A stretch of DNA of 5,932 bases from the NCBI GenBank assembly GCA_024710825.1, contig JANJUA010000332.1, forward strand, positions 1 to 5,932, read 5' to 3'. Shown here piece after piece: positions 1 to 5,234 of this stretch. The DNA is from Solirubrobacteraceae bacterium. GTDB taxonomy: Bacteria > Actinomycetota > Thermoleophilia > Solirubrobacterales > Solirubrobacteraceae. The notes below the pieces were generated by a model, which saw nothing but the letters and a program-made list of their open reading frames with translations, made no database searches and was not told where the DNA came from. Each line of letters begins with the position of its first letter. Position 1 is the stretch's first letter. A program made the translations under genes and the position numbers.

Positions 1-1215
1 CATGGTCAACAGCGTGATGGGTACCCCCGCCTTGAGGAAGCGGACGAAGCCGATCGGCTGGCCCGAGCGCGCCGCCATCCCGGCCGCGGCGACGTTCGCC
101 GCCGCCGAGATAAAGGTCAGGTTGCCGCCGAAGCACGCGCCGAGGGCCAACCCCCCCCCGTAGGCGTCGTCGCCCGTCTCCCCGGCGATCTGCTCGACGA
201 CGGGGATCATCGTCGCGGTGAGGGGGATGTTGTCGATGATGCCCCCGATGATCGCGGCGCTCCACGAGATCGCCAGCAGCTCGGCGGTCCGGTCGTCGTT
301 GGTCACGGCGACGATCGCGTCGGCCAGCTCGCCGACCGCTCCGGTGTGCTCCAGCGCCCCGACCATGACGAACAGCCCGAGGAAGAAGAACAGCGTCGGC
401 CACTCGATCCCGGCGAGCGTCTCCTGCACCGACTGGCGGGTGACGAGCAGCATCGCCGTCGCGCCCGCGAGCGCGCCGGTCGCCGGCTCCAGGTGCAGCG
501 GCTTGTGGACGAAGAAGGCGACGATGACGAGCACCAGGATCGGCAGCAGCCGGCGCAGCTCGTCACGGCGCTCGAGCGCGTGCCCCGCGTCGAGCTCGAG
601 CACCCGGTCGCGCGCCTCGGGCGCTATCCGCAGCCGACCTCGGTAGGCGAGGAAGAGCACGCCCACGGCGACGATCGCGCTGACGATCGCGATCGGCGCC
701 AGGTTGACGAGGAAGGCGCCGAACGAGAGCCCGGTCGCGCCCGCGATCATTATGTTCGGGGGGTCGCCGATGAGGGTCGCCGTCCCGCCGAGGTTGCAGG
801 CCACGATCTCGATGATGACCAGTGGGATCGGGTCGACGTCGAAGGCGTCCGCGATCACGAACGTGACGGGGACGACCAGCAGCACCGTGGTGAGGTTGTC
901 GAGGAACGCCGACAGGACCGCGGTGGAGCCGGCGAGCGCGATGACGAGCAGCAGCGGGCGGCCCCGCGACGCCTGCCCCGCGCGGATCGCCACCCAGGTG
1001 AAGACGCCGGTCGTCTCGACGAGGCGGACGACGATCATCATCCCCGCGAGCAGGCCCATCGTGTTGAAGTCGACCGCCTCGATCGCGTGCTCCTGGTCGA
1101 TGGTCTGCGTGAGCAGCACCAACGTGCCGCCGAGCAGCGCGACCTTCGTGCGGTCGACGCGCTCGCTCGCGATGAGCGCCAGGGCGACGACGAAGATGGC
1201 GACGGCGAGGATCAA
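1..1215 (-). CDS. ArsB/NhaD-type (SLC13-like) ion permease, C-terminus cut by window edge
   Basis: Integral membrane ion permease of the ion transporter superfamily; the substrate (arsenite, Na+/H+ or an anion) cannot be told from sequence. 405 codons are visible, and the family is usually about 420-430 residues, so only a short C-terminus is missing. Hydrophobic segments alternate through the whole length. Family landmarks are SAFLDNLTTVLL (about 102-113), NLGGTATLIGDPPNIMI (141-157), GGIIDNIP (324-331) and GGNLTFISAAANV (363-375); the two halves look like the family's inverted repeat, each with a Asp-Asn pair. The start is TTG at 1215-1213, preceded by GGAGG (1227-1223) with a 7-base spacer. 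No other start lies nearby upstream in frame, and the first ATG would remove the first helix. The TTG overlaps the TGA of the antiporter by 4 bases, suggesting translational coupling in one operon. A run of nine G encodes Gly353-355. Confidence 0.88.
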   Translation of the reverse strand, partial: MILAVAIFVVALALIASERVDRTKVALLGGTLVLLTQTIDQEHAIEAVDFNTMGLLAGMMIVVRLVETTGVFTWVAIRAGQASRGRPLLLVIALAGSTAVLSAFLDNLTTVLLVVPVTFVIADAFDVDPIPLVIIEIVACNLGGTATLIGDPPNIMIAGATGLSFGAFLVNLAPIAIVSAIVAVGVLFLAYRGRLRIAPEARDRVLELDAGHALERRDELRRLLPILVLVIVAFFVHKPLHLEPATGALAGATAMLLVTRQSVQETLAGIEWPTLFFFLGLFVMVGALEHTGAVGELADAIVAVTNDDRTAELLAISWSAAIIGGIIDNIPLTATMIPVVEQIAGETGDDAYGGGLALGACFGGNLTFISAAANVAAAGMAARSGQPIGFVRFLKAGVPITLLTM

Positions 1216-3011
1216 CGCACGGCCTCCGGGAGGTCGGCGGCGAGCGCGGCGACGACCCCGCGCAGCCAGGAGCGGTCATCGGGCCCGGCCGCGCGCAGGC
1301 GCCGGCGGGCGTAGCGCAGGACGTCGTCGCGGCCGCCGACGACCACGACGGGGCTCGTGATGGCGTAGCGGCCGTCGACGAGCGCGACGAGCGCGCCGGG
1401 GACGTCGCGGCGCACGCGCAGCAGCTCGACGACCGGCTGGCCGCCGACGGCGTCCGGGTGGTCGCAGGCGCCCGTGAAGGCGGAGTCGCTCTGCGCCCGC
1501 ACGCTGAACAGCGGCGGGCGGGCGAGCACGCGGCGCGGCGGGCGCGGAGCCGGGCCGATCGGGCCGGTGCGCCAGCGCGCCATCAGGGCCTCGACCTCGC
1601 GCTCGGCGTCGCGGCGCACGAGGACGTGGAGCTGGTCGCCGGCGCGCAGGATGGTCGACCCGCGCGGCGGGATCGCGTCGTCGCCGCGCACGACCACGTT
1701 GACGACCGCGTCGCGCGGTAGCCCGAGGTCGCGCACCGGCGCGCCGGCGATCGCGTCGCCCTCGTGGACGTCCACGACGACGACCTCGGCGCCGAGCCGG
1801 CGGATCGTGGCGACCTCCACGAGCGTCGGCGTCGGCGCGGCGTCGGGGACGGTGAGCCCGAGGCGGCGGGCGAGCGGCTCGATGGTCGGCCCCTGGACCA
1901 GCAGCGACAGCATCACCGCGAAGAAGACGATGTTGAAGAACTCGAGGCTGCCGGGCACGCCCGCGATGACGGGGAACGTCGCCAGGACCACGGGCACCGC
2001 GCCGCGCAGGCCGACCCAGCCGAGCATGATCCGCTCGCGCCCGGTGAACGAGGAGAACGCCGTCGCCGCGAGGCTGGCGATGGGCCGGGAGACGAACGCC
2101 AGCACCGCCGCCAGCAGCAGGCCCTCGACGGCGATGTCGGCGAGCTGGGAGGGGAAGACGAGCATGCCGAGGGTGAGGAACACCGCGAGCTGCGCCAGCC
2201 ACGCCAGCCCGTCGTGGAAGGCGGTGATGGTCCGCTTGGCGGGGATGTCGAAGGAGCCGAGCGTCAGCCCGGCCAGGTAGACGGCGAGGAAGCCCGACCC
2301 GCCGAGCACGTCGGCGGAGCCGAAGGCGAGCGCGCAGACGGTGAGCGAGGCCACCGGGTACAGGCCGGGGGTGCTGAGCTCCACCGAGCGCAGGGCGCGC
2401 ACGCCCAGCAGACCGACGACCGCGCCGGCGGCGACGCCGATCGACACCTGCTTGGCGAGCAGGCCGGCCATGTCCGCCAGCCCGTAGCCGGGCGTCTGGA
2501 TCCAGGTGATGAAGCCGACCACGAGCAGGATCGCGACGGGGTCGTTGCTGCTCGCCTCGCCCTCCAGCAGCCGCGCCAGCTTCGGCTTCAGCGGCGAGCC
2601 GCGCAGCAGCGCGAACACCACGCCGGCGTCGGTCGAGGCGATGATCGAGCCCAGCAGCATGCCCATCAGCAGGCTCAGGTCGAACAGCCAGGCGGCGGCC
2701 AGGCCGGTGATCAGCGCGGTGAGGATCGTGGCGAGGATCGAGAGGCTCGCCGCCGCGCCGAGGACCGGGCGCAGCTCCGCGGCCCGGGTGGTGAGGCCGC
2801 CCTCGTAGACGATGACCGCGAGCGCGACGATCCCGACGTCGCGGGCCAGCTCGTAGTCGTCGAAGTGGATCCACCCGAGCCCGTCGGAGCCGGTCGCCAT
2901 CCCGATCCCGAGGAACAGCAGCAGGCCGGGGACGCGCAGGCGGCCGGCCAGCAGCGAGGCCGCGAGCGCCGCCGTCATCAGCAGCCCGGCGACGAGGATC
3001 AGGTCGCCCAC
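1212..3011 (-). CDS. CPA1 K+/H+ (or Na+/H+) antiporter with TrkA-C tail, NhaP2/CvrA-like
   Basis: Exchanges a monovalent cation, probably K+, for protons across the cytoplasmic membrane. 599 residues. Residues 1-385 are a Na_H_Exchanger domain of about 12-13 hydrophobic spans, with IVYEGGL (67-73), ASTDAG (125-130), EGEASSNDP (150-158) and GWVGLRGAVP (331-340). Asn156-Asp157 is the ion-binding pair expected of CPA1 electroneutral exchangers. Residues about 395-476 look like a TrkA-C/RCK_C domain (GAEVVVVDV through GDQLHVLV), the cytosolic gating module of E. coli NhaP2. After a Pro/Arg linker, residues about 500-575 form a second, looser alpha/beta unit that may be a divergent RCK_C or CorC-like domain (inference). 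The start is GTG at 3011, preceded by GGAG (3024-3021) with a 9-base spacer and by an in-frame TAG at 3020-3018, which fixes the N-terminus well. It lies between ppk2 and the permease on the same strand. K+ specificity is inferred from the tail, not shown. Confidence 0.92.
   Translation of the reverse strand: MGDLILVAGLLMTAALAASLLAGRLRVPGLLLFLGIGMATGSDGLGWIHFDDYELARDVGIVALAVIVYEGGLTTRAAELRPVLGAAASLSILATILTALITGLAAAWLFDLSLLMGMLLGSIIASTDAGVVFALLRGSPLKPKLARLLEGEASSNDPVAILLVVGFITWIQTPGYGLADMAGLLAKQVSIGVAAGAVVGLLGVRALRSVELSTPGLYPVASLTVCALAFGSADVLGGSGFLAVYLAGLTLGSFDIPAKRTITAFHDGLAWLAQLAVFLTLGMLVFPSQLADIAVEGLLLAAVLAFVSRPIASLAATAFSSFTGRERIMLGWVGLRGAVPVVLATFPVIAGVPGSLEFFNIVFFAVMLSLLVQGPTIEPLARRLGLTVPDAAPTPTLVEVATIRRLGAEVVVVDVHEGDAIAGAPVRDLGLPRDAVVNVVVRGDDAIPPRGSTILRAGDQLHVLVRRDAEREVEALMARWRTGPIGPAPRPPRRVLARPPLFSVRAQSDSAFTGACDHPDAVGGQPVVELLRVRRDVPGALVALVDGRYAITSPVVVVGGRDDVLRYARRRLRAAGPDDRSWLRGVVAALAADLPEAVR
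1213..1227 (-). promoter_or_regulatory. Ribosome-binding site deciding the TTG start of the permease
   Basis: GGAGG at 1227-1223, a 7-base spacer, then TTG. This sits inside the last codons of the antiporter. The motif and spacing are optimal and the reading frame that follows encodes the expected first hydrophobic helix, so the rare TTG start is the best choice. Confidence 0.75.
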
Positions 3012-3024
3012 GCGCCGCTACTCC
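3009..3024 (-). promoter_or_regulatory. Ribosome-binding site and GTG start of the antiporter
   Basis: Reading the minus strand, GGAG (3024-3021) is followed by an in-frame TAG stop (3020-3018) and nine bases after GGAG by the GTG. The stop codon therefore lies inside the initiation region. This rules out an N-terminal extension and places the end of the possible leader ORF on top of the antiporter's ribosome site. Confidence 0.7.
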
Positions 3025-3107
3025 GCGGCCCCGGAGGGCGGCGGCGTGGATCGGCCGTGGTCGCGCATGAGGCCTCGATGCTCGCGGCGGGGGCGGCAGC
3101 GGGCCAT
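3018..3107 (-). CDS. Possible 29-residue leader peptide before the antiporter
   Basis: Not a recognised gene. An ATG at 3107-3105 is preceded by GGAGG with a 7-base spacer and opens a 29-codon frame ending in TAG at 3020-3018. The product would be Arg-rich and soluble (begins MARCRPRREH) with a Pro-Pro-Pro run near the end (STPPPSG), the kind of stretch known to slow ribosomes. The stop overlaps the antiporter's Shine-Dalgarno and the frame is the same as the antiporter's, so termination would leave a ribosome beside the GTG. The SD and the AT of the start codon are inside an 18-base palindrome, so a hairpin could mask them. What is seen is the ORF, SD and palindrome; a regulatory role is inference. 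Against it, a 29-codon open frame is easily reached by chance at this GC content. Confidence 0.3.
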   Translation of the reverse strand: MARCRPRREHRGLMRDHGRSTPPPSGAAE

Positions 3108-3123
3108 GGGGAGGCCTCCCCAT
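3106..3123. repeat. 18-base perfect palindrome between ppk2 and the antiporter gene
   Basis: ATGGGGAGGCCTCCCCAT is exactly self-complementary. It could be a protein-binding operator, or as RNA fold into a 7-bp stem with a GGCC loop that would hide the GGAGG and start codon of the possible leader ORF. No run of T follows on the minus strand, so it does not look like an intrinsic terminator for ppk2. Its core GAGGCCTC occurs again at 3069-3076, also just before an ATG on the minus strand. Confidence 0.6.
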
Positions 3124-3132
3124 CTCGGCGGG

Positions 3133-3894
3133 TCAGTCCGGGGCGGGGACCGGCACGTCGGCGCGGCGGAGCCCGTTCTCGAGAGCGTCGGCGACGATGC
3201 GCATCGCCTCGACGCGCGCGTGGCGCTTGGACTCGGCGGCGACGACGTGCCACGGCGCCGGCTTCGCGTCCGTGCGCTCGAGCATCTCCTCGACCGCCTC
3301 CACGTACGCGGCGCGCCGCGAGCGGTTGCGCCAGTCCTCGTCGGTGAGCTTCCAGGCCTTCAGCGGGTCGTCGCGGCGGCGCTCGAAGCGCGCGAGCTGC
3401 TCGTCGGCGGAGATGTGCAGCCACAGCTTCACCAGCACCATGCCCTCCGCGGCGTGCATCGCCTCGAAGTCCGCTATCTGCTCGTAGGCCCGCCGCCACT
3501 GCTTCTCGGTGGCCAGGCCCTCGACGCGCTCGACGAGCACGCGCCCGTACCAGGAGCGGTCGAGGATCGCCATGCCGCCCCAGCCCGGCAGGGCGGGCAC
3601 GAAGCGGTCGAGGAAGTGGTGGCGCAGGGCGTCGGGCGTCGGGGCGGCGAACTGGGCGACGCGCACGTGGCGGGGGTCCAGCGGCGTCACGAGGCGCCGG
3701 ATCGTGCCGCCCTTGCCCGACGCGTCCCAGCCCTCCAGCAGCACGCACAGCGGCGGCCCGAGTCGGCCGGAGCCGATCAGCCCGGCGGACGCGAGACGCA
3801 GCCGCAGCAGGCGTCGGCCGAGGGCCTCGAGCCGCTCCGCCTCCTCGGCTGCGGAGAGGGCGAGCGACAGGTCGACGTCGTCGAGGCGGCCCAT
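3133..3894 (-). CDS. ppk2: PPK2-family polyphosphate:nucleotide phosphotransferase
   Basis: Cytosolic enzyme expected to move phosphate between inorganic polyphosphate and a nucleoside mono- or diphosphate (AMP/ADP or GDP); the class is not assigned. 253 residues, the size of a single-domain PPK2. The Walker A motif is GWDASGKGG (55-63). The Walker B/lid region is DRSWYGRVLVERVEG (112-126), the form I associate with polyphosphate:AMP phosphotransferases. KLWLHIS (156-162) and KAWKLTDEDWRNR (179-191) follow, as in the family. The frame is open further upstream, to 4065, but I choose ATG 3894-3892. It has GGGAGG (3911-3906) 11 bases before it, it leaves the usual short helical lead before the P-loop domain, and a longer protein would run through the divergent promoter into the next gene. 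First gene of the minus-strand cluster; 121 bases separate it from the antiporter gene. Confidence 0.93.
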   Translation of the reverse strand: MGRLDDVDLSLALSAAEEAERLEALGRRLLRLRLASAGLIGSGRLGPPLCVLLEGWDASGKGGTIRRLVTPLDPRHVRVAQFAAPTPDALRHHFLDRFVPALPGWGGMAILDRSWYGRVLVERVEGLATEKQWRRAYEQIADFEAMHAAEGMVLVKLWLHISADEQLARFERRRDDPLKAWKLTDEDWRNRSRRAAYVEAVEEMLERTDAKPAPWHVVAAESKRHARVEAMRIVADALENGLRRADVPVPAPD

Positions 3895-3985
3895 GGGAGC
3901 GCGATCCTCCCACGAACCGCGCCCAAACCTGCGCAAAGGCGCGCGATCCGTCACCTCTTGGCGCGCGAGGCGCGATGAAGGCGCC
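3895..3985. promoter_or_regulatory. Divergent promoter region between ppk2 and the BldC-like regulator
   Basis: 91 bases that must serve starts in both directions. No convincing -35/-10 pair is visible on either strand. What can be seen: TGCGCAAAG at 3930-3938, shared with the region before the CarH-like gene, and the 9-mer GGCGCGCGA twice (3938-3946 and 3960-3968), 22 bases or about two helical turns apart, followed by a partial third copy (GGCGCGATG) at 3969-3977. These are candidate operators; autoregulation by the adjacent regulator is inference. Confidence 0.45.
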
Positions 3986-4192
3986 ATGAGCCCGACCGCA
4001 GATACCCACCACCTGGGGCTGTCCGCCTCCCAGGCCGCCCGCGCCCTCGGCGTGTCCGTGAGCACGGTCCGCCGCTGGTCCGACGCCGGCGCGCTGCGCG
4101 GCTACCGGACGCCCGGCGGCCAGCGGCGCTTCAGCCGCGAGCAGCTCGACGCCTTCCTGGCCTCCCTCGAGCGGGGTGAGCGTTCGGCGTAG
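3986..4192 (+). CDS. BldC-like small MerR/excisionase-type DNA-binding protein
   Basis: Predicted transcription regulator made of a DNA-binding domain only, 68 residues, exactly the length I recall for Streptomyces BldC. Residues about 12-60 form a winged helix-turn-helix of the MerR/HTH_17 type: SASQAARALGVSVSTVRRW (13-31) is the HTH, and GYRTPGGQRRFSREQLDAFL (39-58) contains the wing with the GG-x-RRF signature. There is no effector or dimerisation coil, so it probably binds repeated sites cooperatively, as BldC does (family knowledge). The start is ATG 3986: GAAGG lies close upstream (3977-3981), and the frame is open far upstream only as antisense of ppk2. A tiny frame ATG-AAG-GCG-CCA-TGA (3975-3989) overlaps this start by ATGA and may be fortuitous. 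Divergent from ppk2 and 94 bases before a second MerR-type gene. An excisionase role is less likely because no phage genes are near. Confidence 0.85.
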   Translation: MSPTADTHHLGLSASQAARALGVSVSTVRRWSDAGALRGYRTPGGQRRFSREQLDAFLASLERGERSA

Positions 4193-4210
4193 CCCCCGCC
4201 GTTCCTTCCG

Positions 4211-4247
4211 GCGCAAGCGATCCTGCGCTGTGCACACCCGCTTGCGC
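4211..4247. repeat. 9-bp perfect inverted repeat with tandem TTGCGC copies before the CarH-like gene
   Basis: GCGCAAGCG (4211-4219) and its exact complement CGCTTGCGC (4239-4247) are 19 bases apart. An 8-base palindrome, TGTGCACA (4229-4236), lies between them. TTGCGC occurs at 4242-4247 and again nine bases on at 4251-4256, the latter within the palindrome TTGCGCAA (4251-4258). This is dense symmetry for a 50-base stretch and suggests operators for one or both MerR-type proteins. A hairpin ending the BldC-like transcript is possible, but there is no T-run. Confidence 0.5.
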
Positions 4248-4250
4248 GCC

Positions 4251-4287
4251 TTGCGCAAAGCTGGCCAAGGCTCGACAACTCCAGACA
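4251..4287 (+). promoter_or_regulatory. Weak candidate promoter for the CarH-like gene
   Basis: TTGCGC (4251-4256) as a -35, a 17-base spacer and GACAAC (4274-4279) as a poor -10 would place the transcript start at or next to the ATG (4287). That would fit a leaderless message, and indeed no Shine-Dalgarno is seen at a usable distance; AAGG at 4267-4270 is too far away. The -10 matches the consensus poorly. If correct, the TGCGCAAAG element overlaps the -35, where a repressor would block it. Confidence 0.3.
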
Positions 4288-5171
4288 TGAGCGTCGTGCG
4301 CACGAACGCCGCAGCCGCCATGCTCGGCATCAGCCCGAACACGCTGCGCTCCTGGGAGCGCCGGTTCGGCTACCCGCGGCCGCGCCGCACCCAGGGCGGT
4401 CACCGGCAGTTCGACCTCGCCGAGATCGAGGCGCTGCGTCAGGCGTTCGCGGAGACGCACAACGTCTCGTCGGCGATCTCCATGGCGCGTCAGCGCGGCG
4501 AGGGACCCTCGTCGCCCACGCGGTTGCGCGACGCGTTCGACCGCTTCGACGAGGCGCAGGCCGACCGGCTGCTCGAGGAGAGCCTCGCGGTGCGCTCGGT
4601 CGAGCGCACCGTGGAGGAGGTGCTCCTCGTCGCCCTGGCCGCGATCGCCGACGAGGTCGCGCCGGCCGGCCGGTCCCCGGAGCTCGGCTTCGCCTGGCGC
4701 TACGCCACCGGCTGGCTCGCCGCTGCCCAGCGCGTCGCCCCGCCGGCCCACCGCGCCGACGGCGTGCTCATCTTCGACGCGACGGGCCCGCTGGACGTCG
4801 ACGCGCTCCACGTCCAGGCGCTGGAGCTGATGCTTCGGCGCTGCGGCGTGCGGACGCTCGCCCTGAGCGTGGAGCTCGACCACGAGCGCATCTCGCGGGC
4901 GATCCGAGCGCTGCGACCGACCGCGGTCGTGCTCGCCGGCCGCCGCGCCCCGCTGGAGGTTCTCGGCCGCCTGGTCTTCGCGGCCCGTCGCCACGCGCCG
5001 GGCGTGGAGATCGTCGACTTCCGCGGCTCGGTGCCCGACACGGGCGCGTCGACGGTGACGCGGCTCGGCGACGCGCCGCTCGCCGCTCGCGACGCGATGC
5101 TCGACGTGCTCGCCGGCCGTCCGCTCGGCAGCGTCGACGCGGGGCTCGCCGCGATCACCGCGGCGCGCTGA
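4287..5171 (+). CDS. MerR-family regulator with degenerate CarH/LitR-like B12-binding region
   Basis: Predicted transcription factor, 294 residues, with the layout of CarH/LitR photoreceptor repressors. Residues 6-70 are a MerR HTH (AAAAMLGISPNTLRSWERRFG, wing RRTQGGHRQFDLAEIEALR). Residues about 78-155 look like the helical cap (TRLRDAFDRFDEAQADRLLEE onward). Residues about 158-275 resemble the Rossmann-like cobalamin-binding fold (ALELMLRRCGVRTLALS, RPTAVVLAG). The cap's W-x9-EH motif is absent: the Trp residues at 137 and 143 are not followed by Glu-His at that spacing. The lower-ligand D-x-H-x-x-G motif is replaced by DALHVQA (172-178), which keeps a His175 but not the spacing or the Gly. 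It may therefore sense another ligand, use B12 differently, or have lost sensing. The start ATG 4287 is chosen because it begins directly at the HTH; an open extension to 4176 overlaps the preceding gene and is Arg-rich. 63 bases separate it from the MarR gene. Confidence 0.85.
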   Translation: MSVVRTNAAAAMLGISPNTLRSWERRFGYPRPRRTQGGHRQFDLAEIEALRQAFAETHNVSSAISMARQRGEGPSSPTRLRDAFDRFDEAQADRLLEESLAVRSVERTVEEVLLVALAAIADEVAPAGRSPELGFAWRYATGWLAAAQRVAPPAHRADGVLIFDATGPLDVDALHVQALELMLRRCGVRTLALSVELDHERISRAIRALRPTAVVLAGRRAPLEVLGRLVFAARRHAPGVEIVDFRGSVPDTGASTVTRLGDAPLAARDAMLDVLAGRPLGSVDAGLAAITAAR

Positions 5172-5219
5172 GCGCCGCGCCGGTCCGCCCCTTAGCGGCT
5201 GGCCGTCCGCGCCGCGCAG

Positions 5220-5225
5220 TACGTT
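5220..5225 (+). promoter_or_regulatory. Candidate -10 element for the MarR gene
   Basis: TACGTT fits the TAnnnT pattern common in GC-rich bacteria and ends nine bases before the ATG at 5235, so the message would have almost no leader. No Shine-Dalgarno precedes the ATG, which agrees. No -35 is recognisable 17 bases upstream. Confidence 0.35.
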
Positions 5226-5234
5226 CCGCGCGCG

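Noticed and set aside
151..160. Frameshift in the permease at the C9 tract
   Set aside because: Nine bases keep the frame, and the downstream residues (LALGACFGGN, SAAANVAAAGM) match the family as expected.
346..1314. 322-codon open frame on the plus strand
   Set aside because: It is antisense to the permease, gives an Asp/Glu/Arg-rich low-complexity product, and arises from the G/C third positions of the real gene.
1276..3123. 615-codon open frame on the minus strand
   Set aside because: It is an out-of-phase reading of the antiporter gene, almost all Arg, Ala, Gly and Pro, with no membrane segments.
3106..3123. Intrinsic terminator after ppk2
   Set aside because: The stem can form but no T-run follows on the minus strand and the downstream gene is co-directional.
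3012..3132. c-di-AMP (ydaO-type) riboswitch before the K+ antiporter
   Set aside because: The interval is short and I see none of the conserved ydaO core, only the palindrome and a possible leader ORF.
1764..3347. 527-codon open frame on the plus strand
   Set aside because: It is antisense to the antiporter and ppk2, with Gln/Asp/Arg-rich composition and no domain pattern.
3975..3989. Four-codon upstream frame (ATG AAG GCG CCA TGA) overlapping the BldC-like start
   Set aside because: It is too short to judge and has only a weak SD; the ATGA overlap could be chance, so it is not listed as a gene.
3895..4065. Longer start for the PPK2 enzyme
   Set aside because: The extra 57 residues run through the divergent promoter and into the BldC-like gene, match nothing in the family, and a good SD supports ATG at 3894.
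4176..4286. Longer start for the CarH-like regulator
   Set aside because: The 37 extra residues are Arg-rich, overlap the stop of the preceding gene and cover the repeat-dense promoter; the HTH begins directly after ATG 4287.
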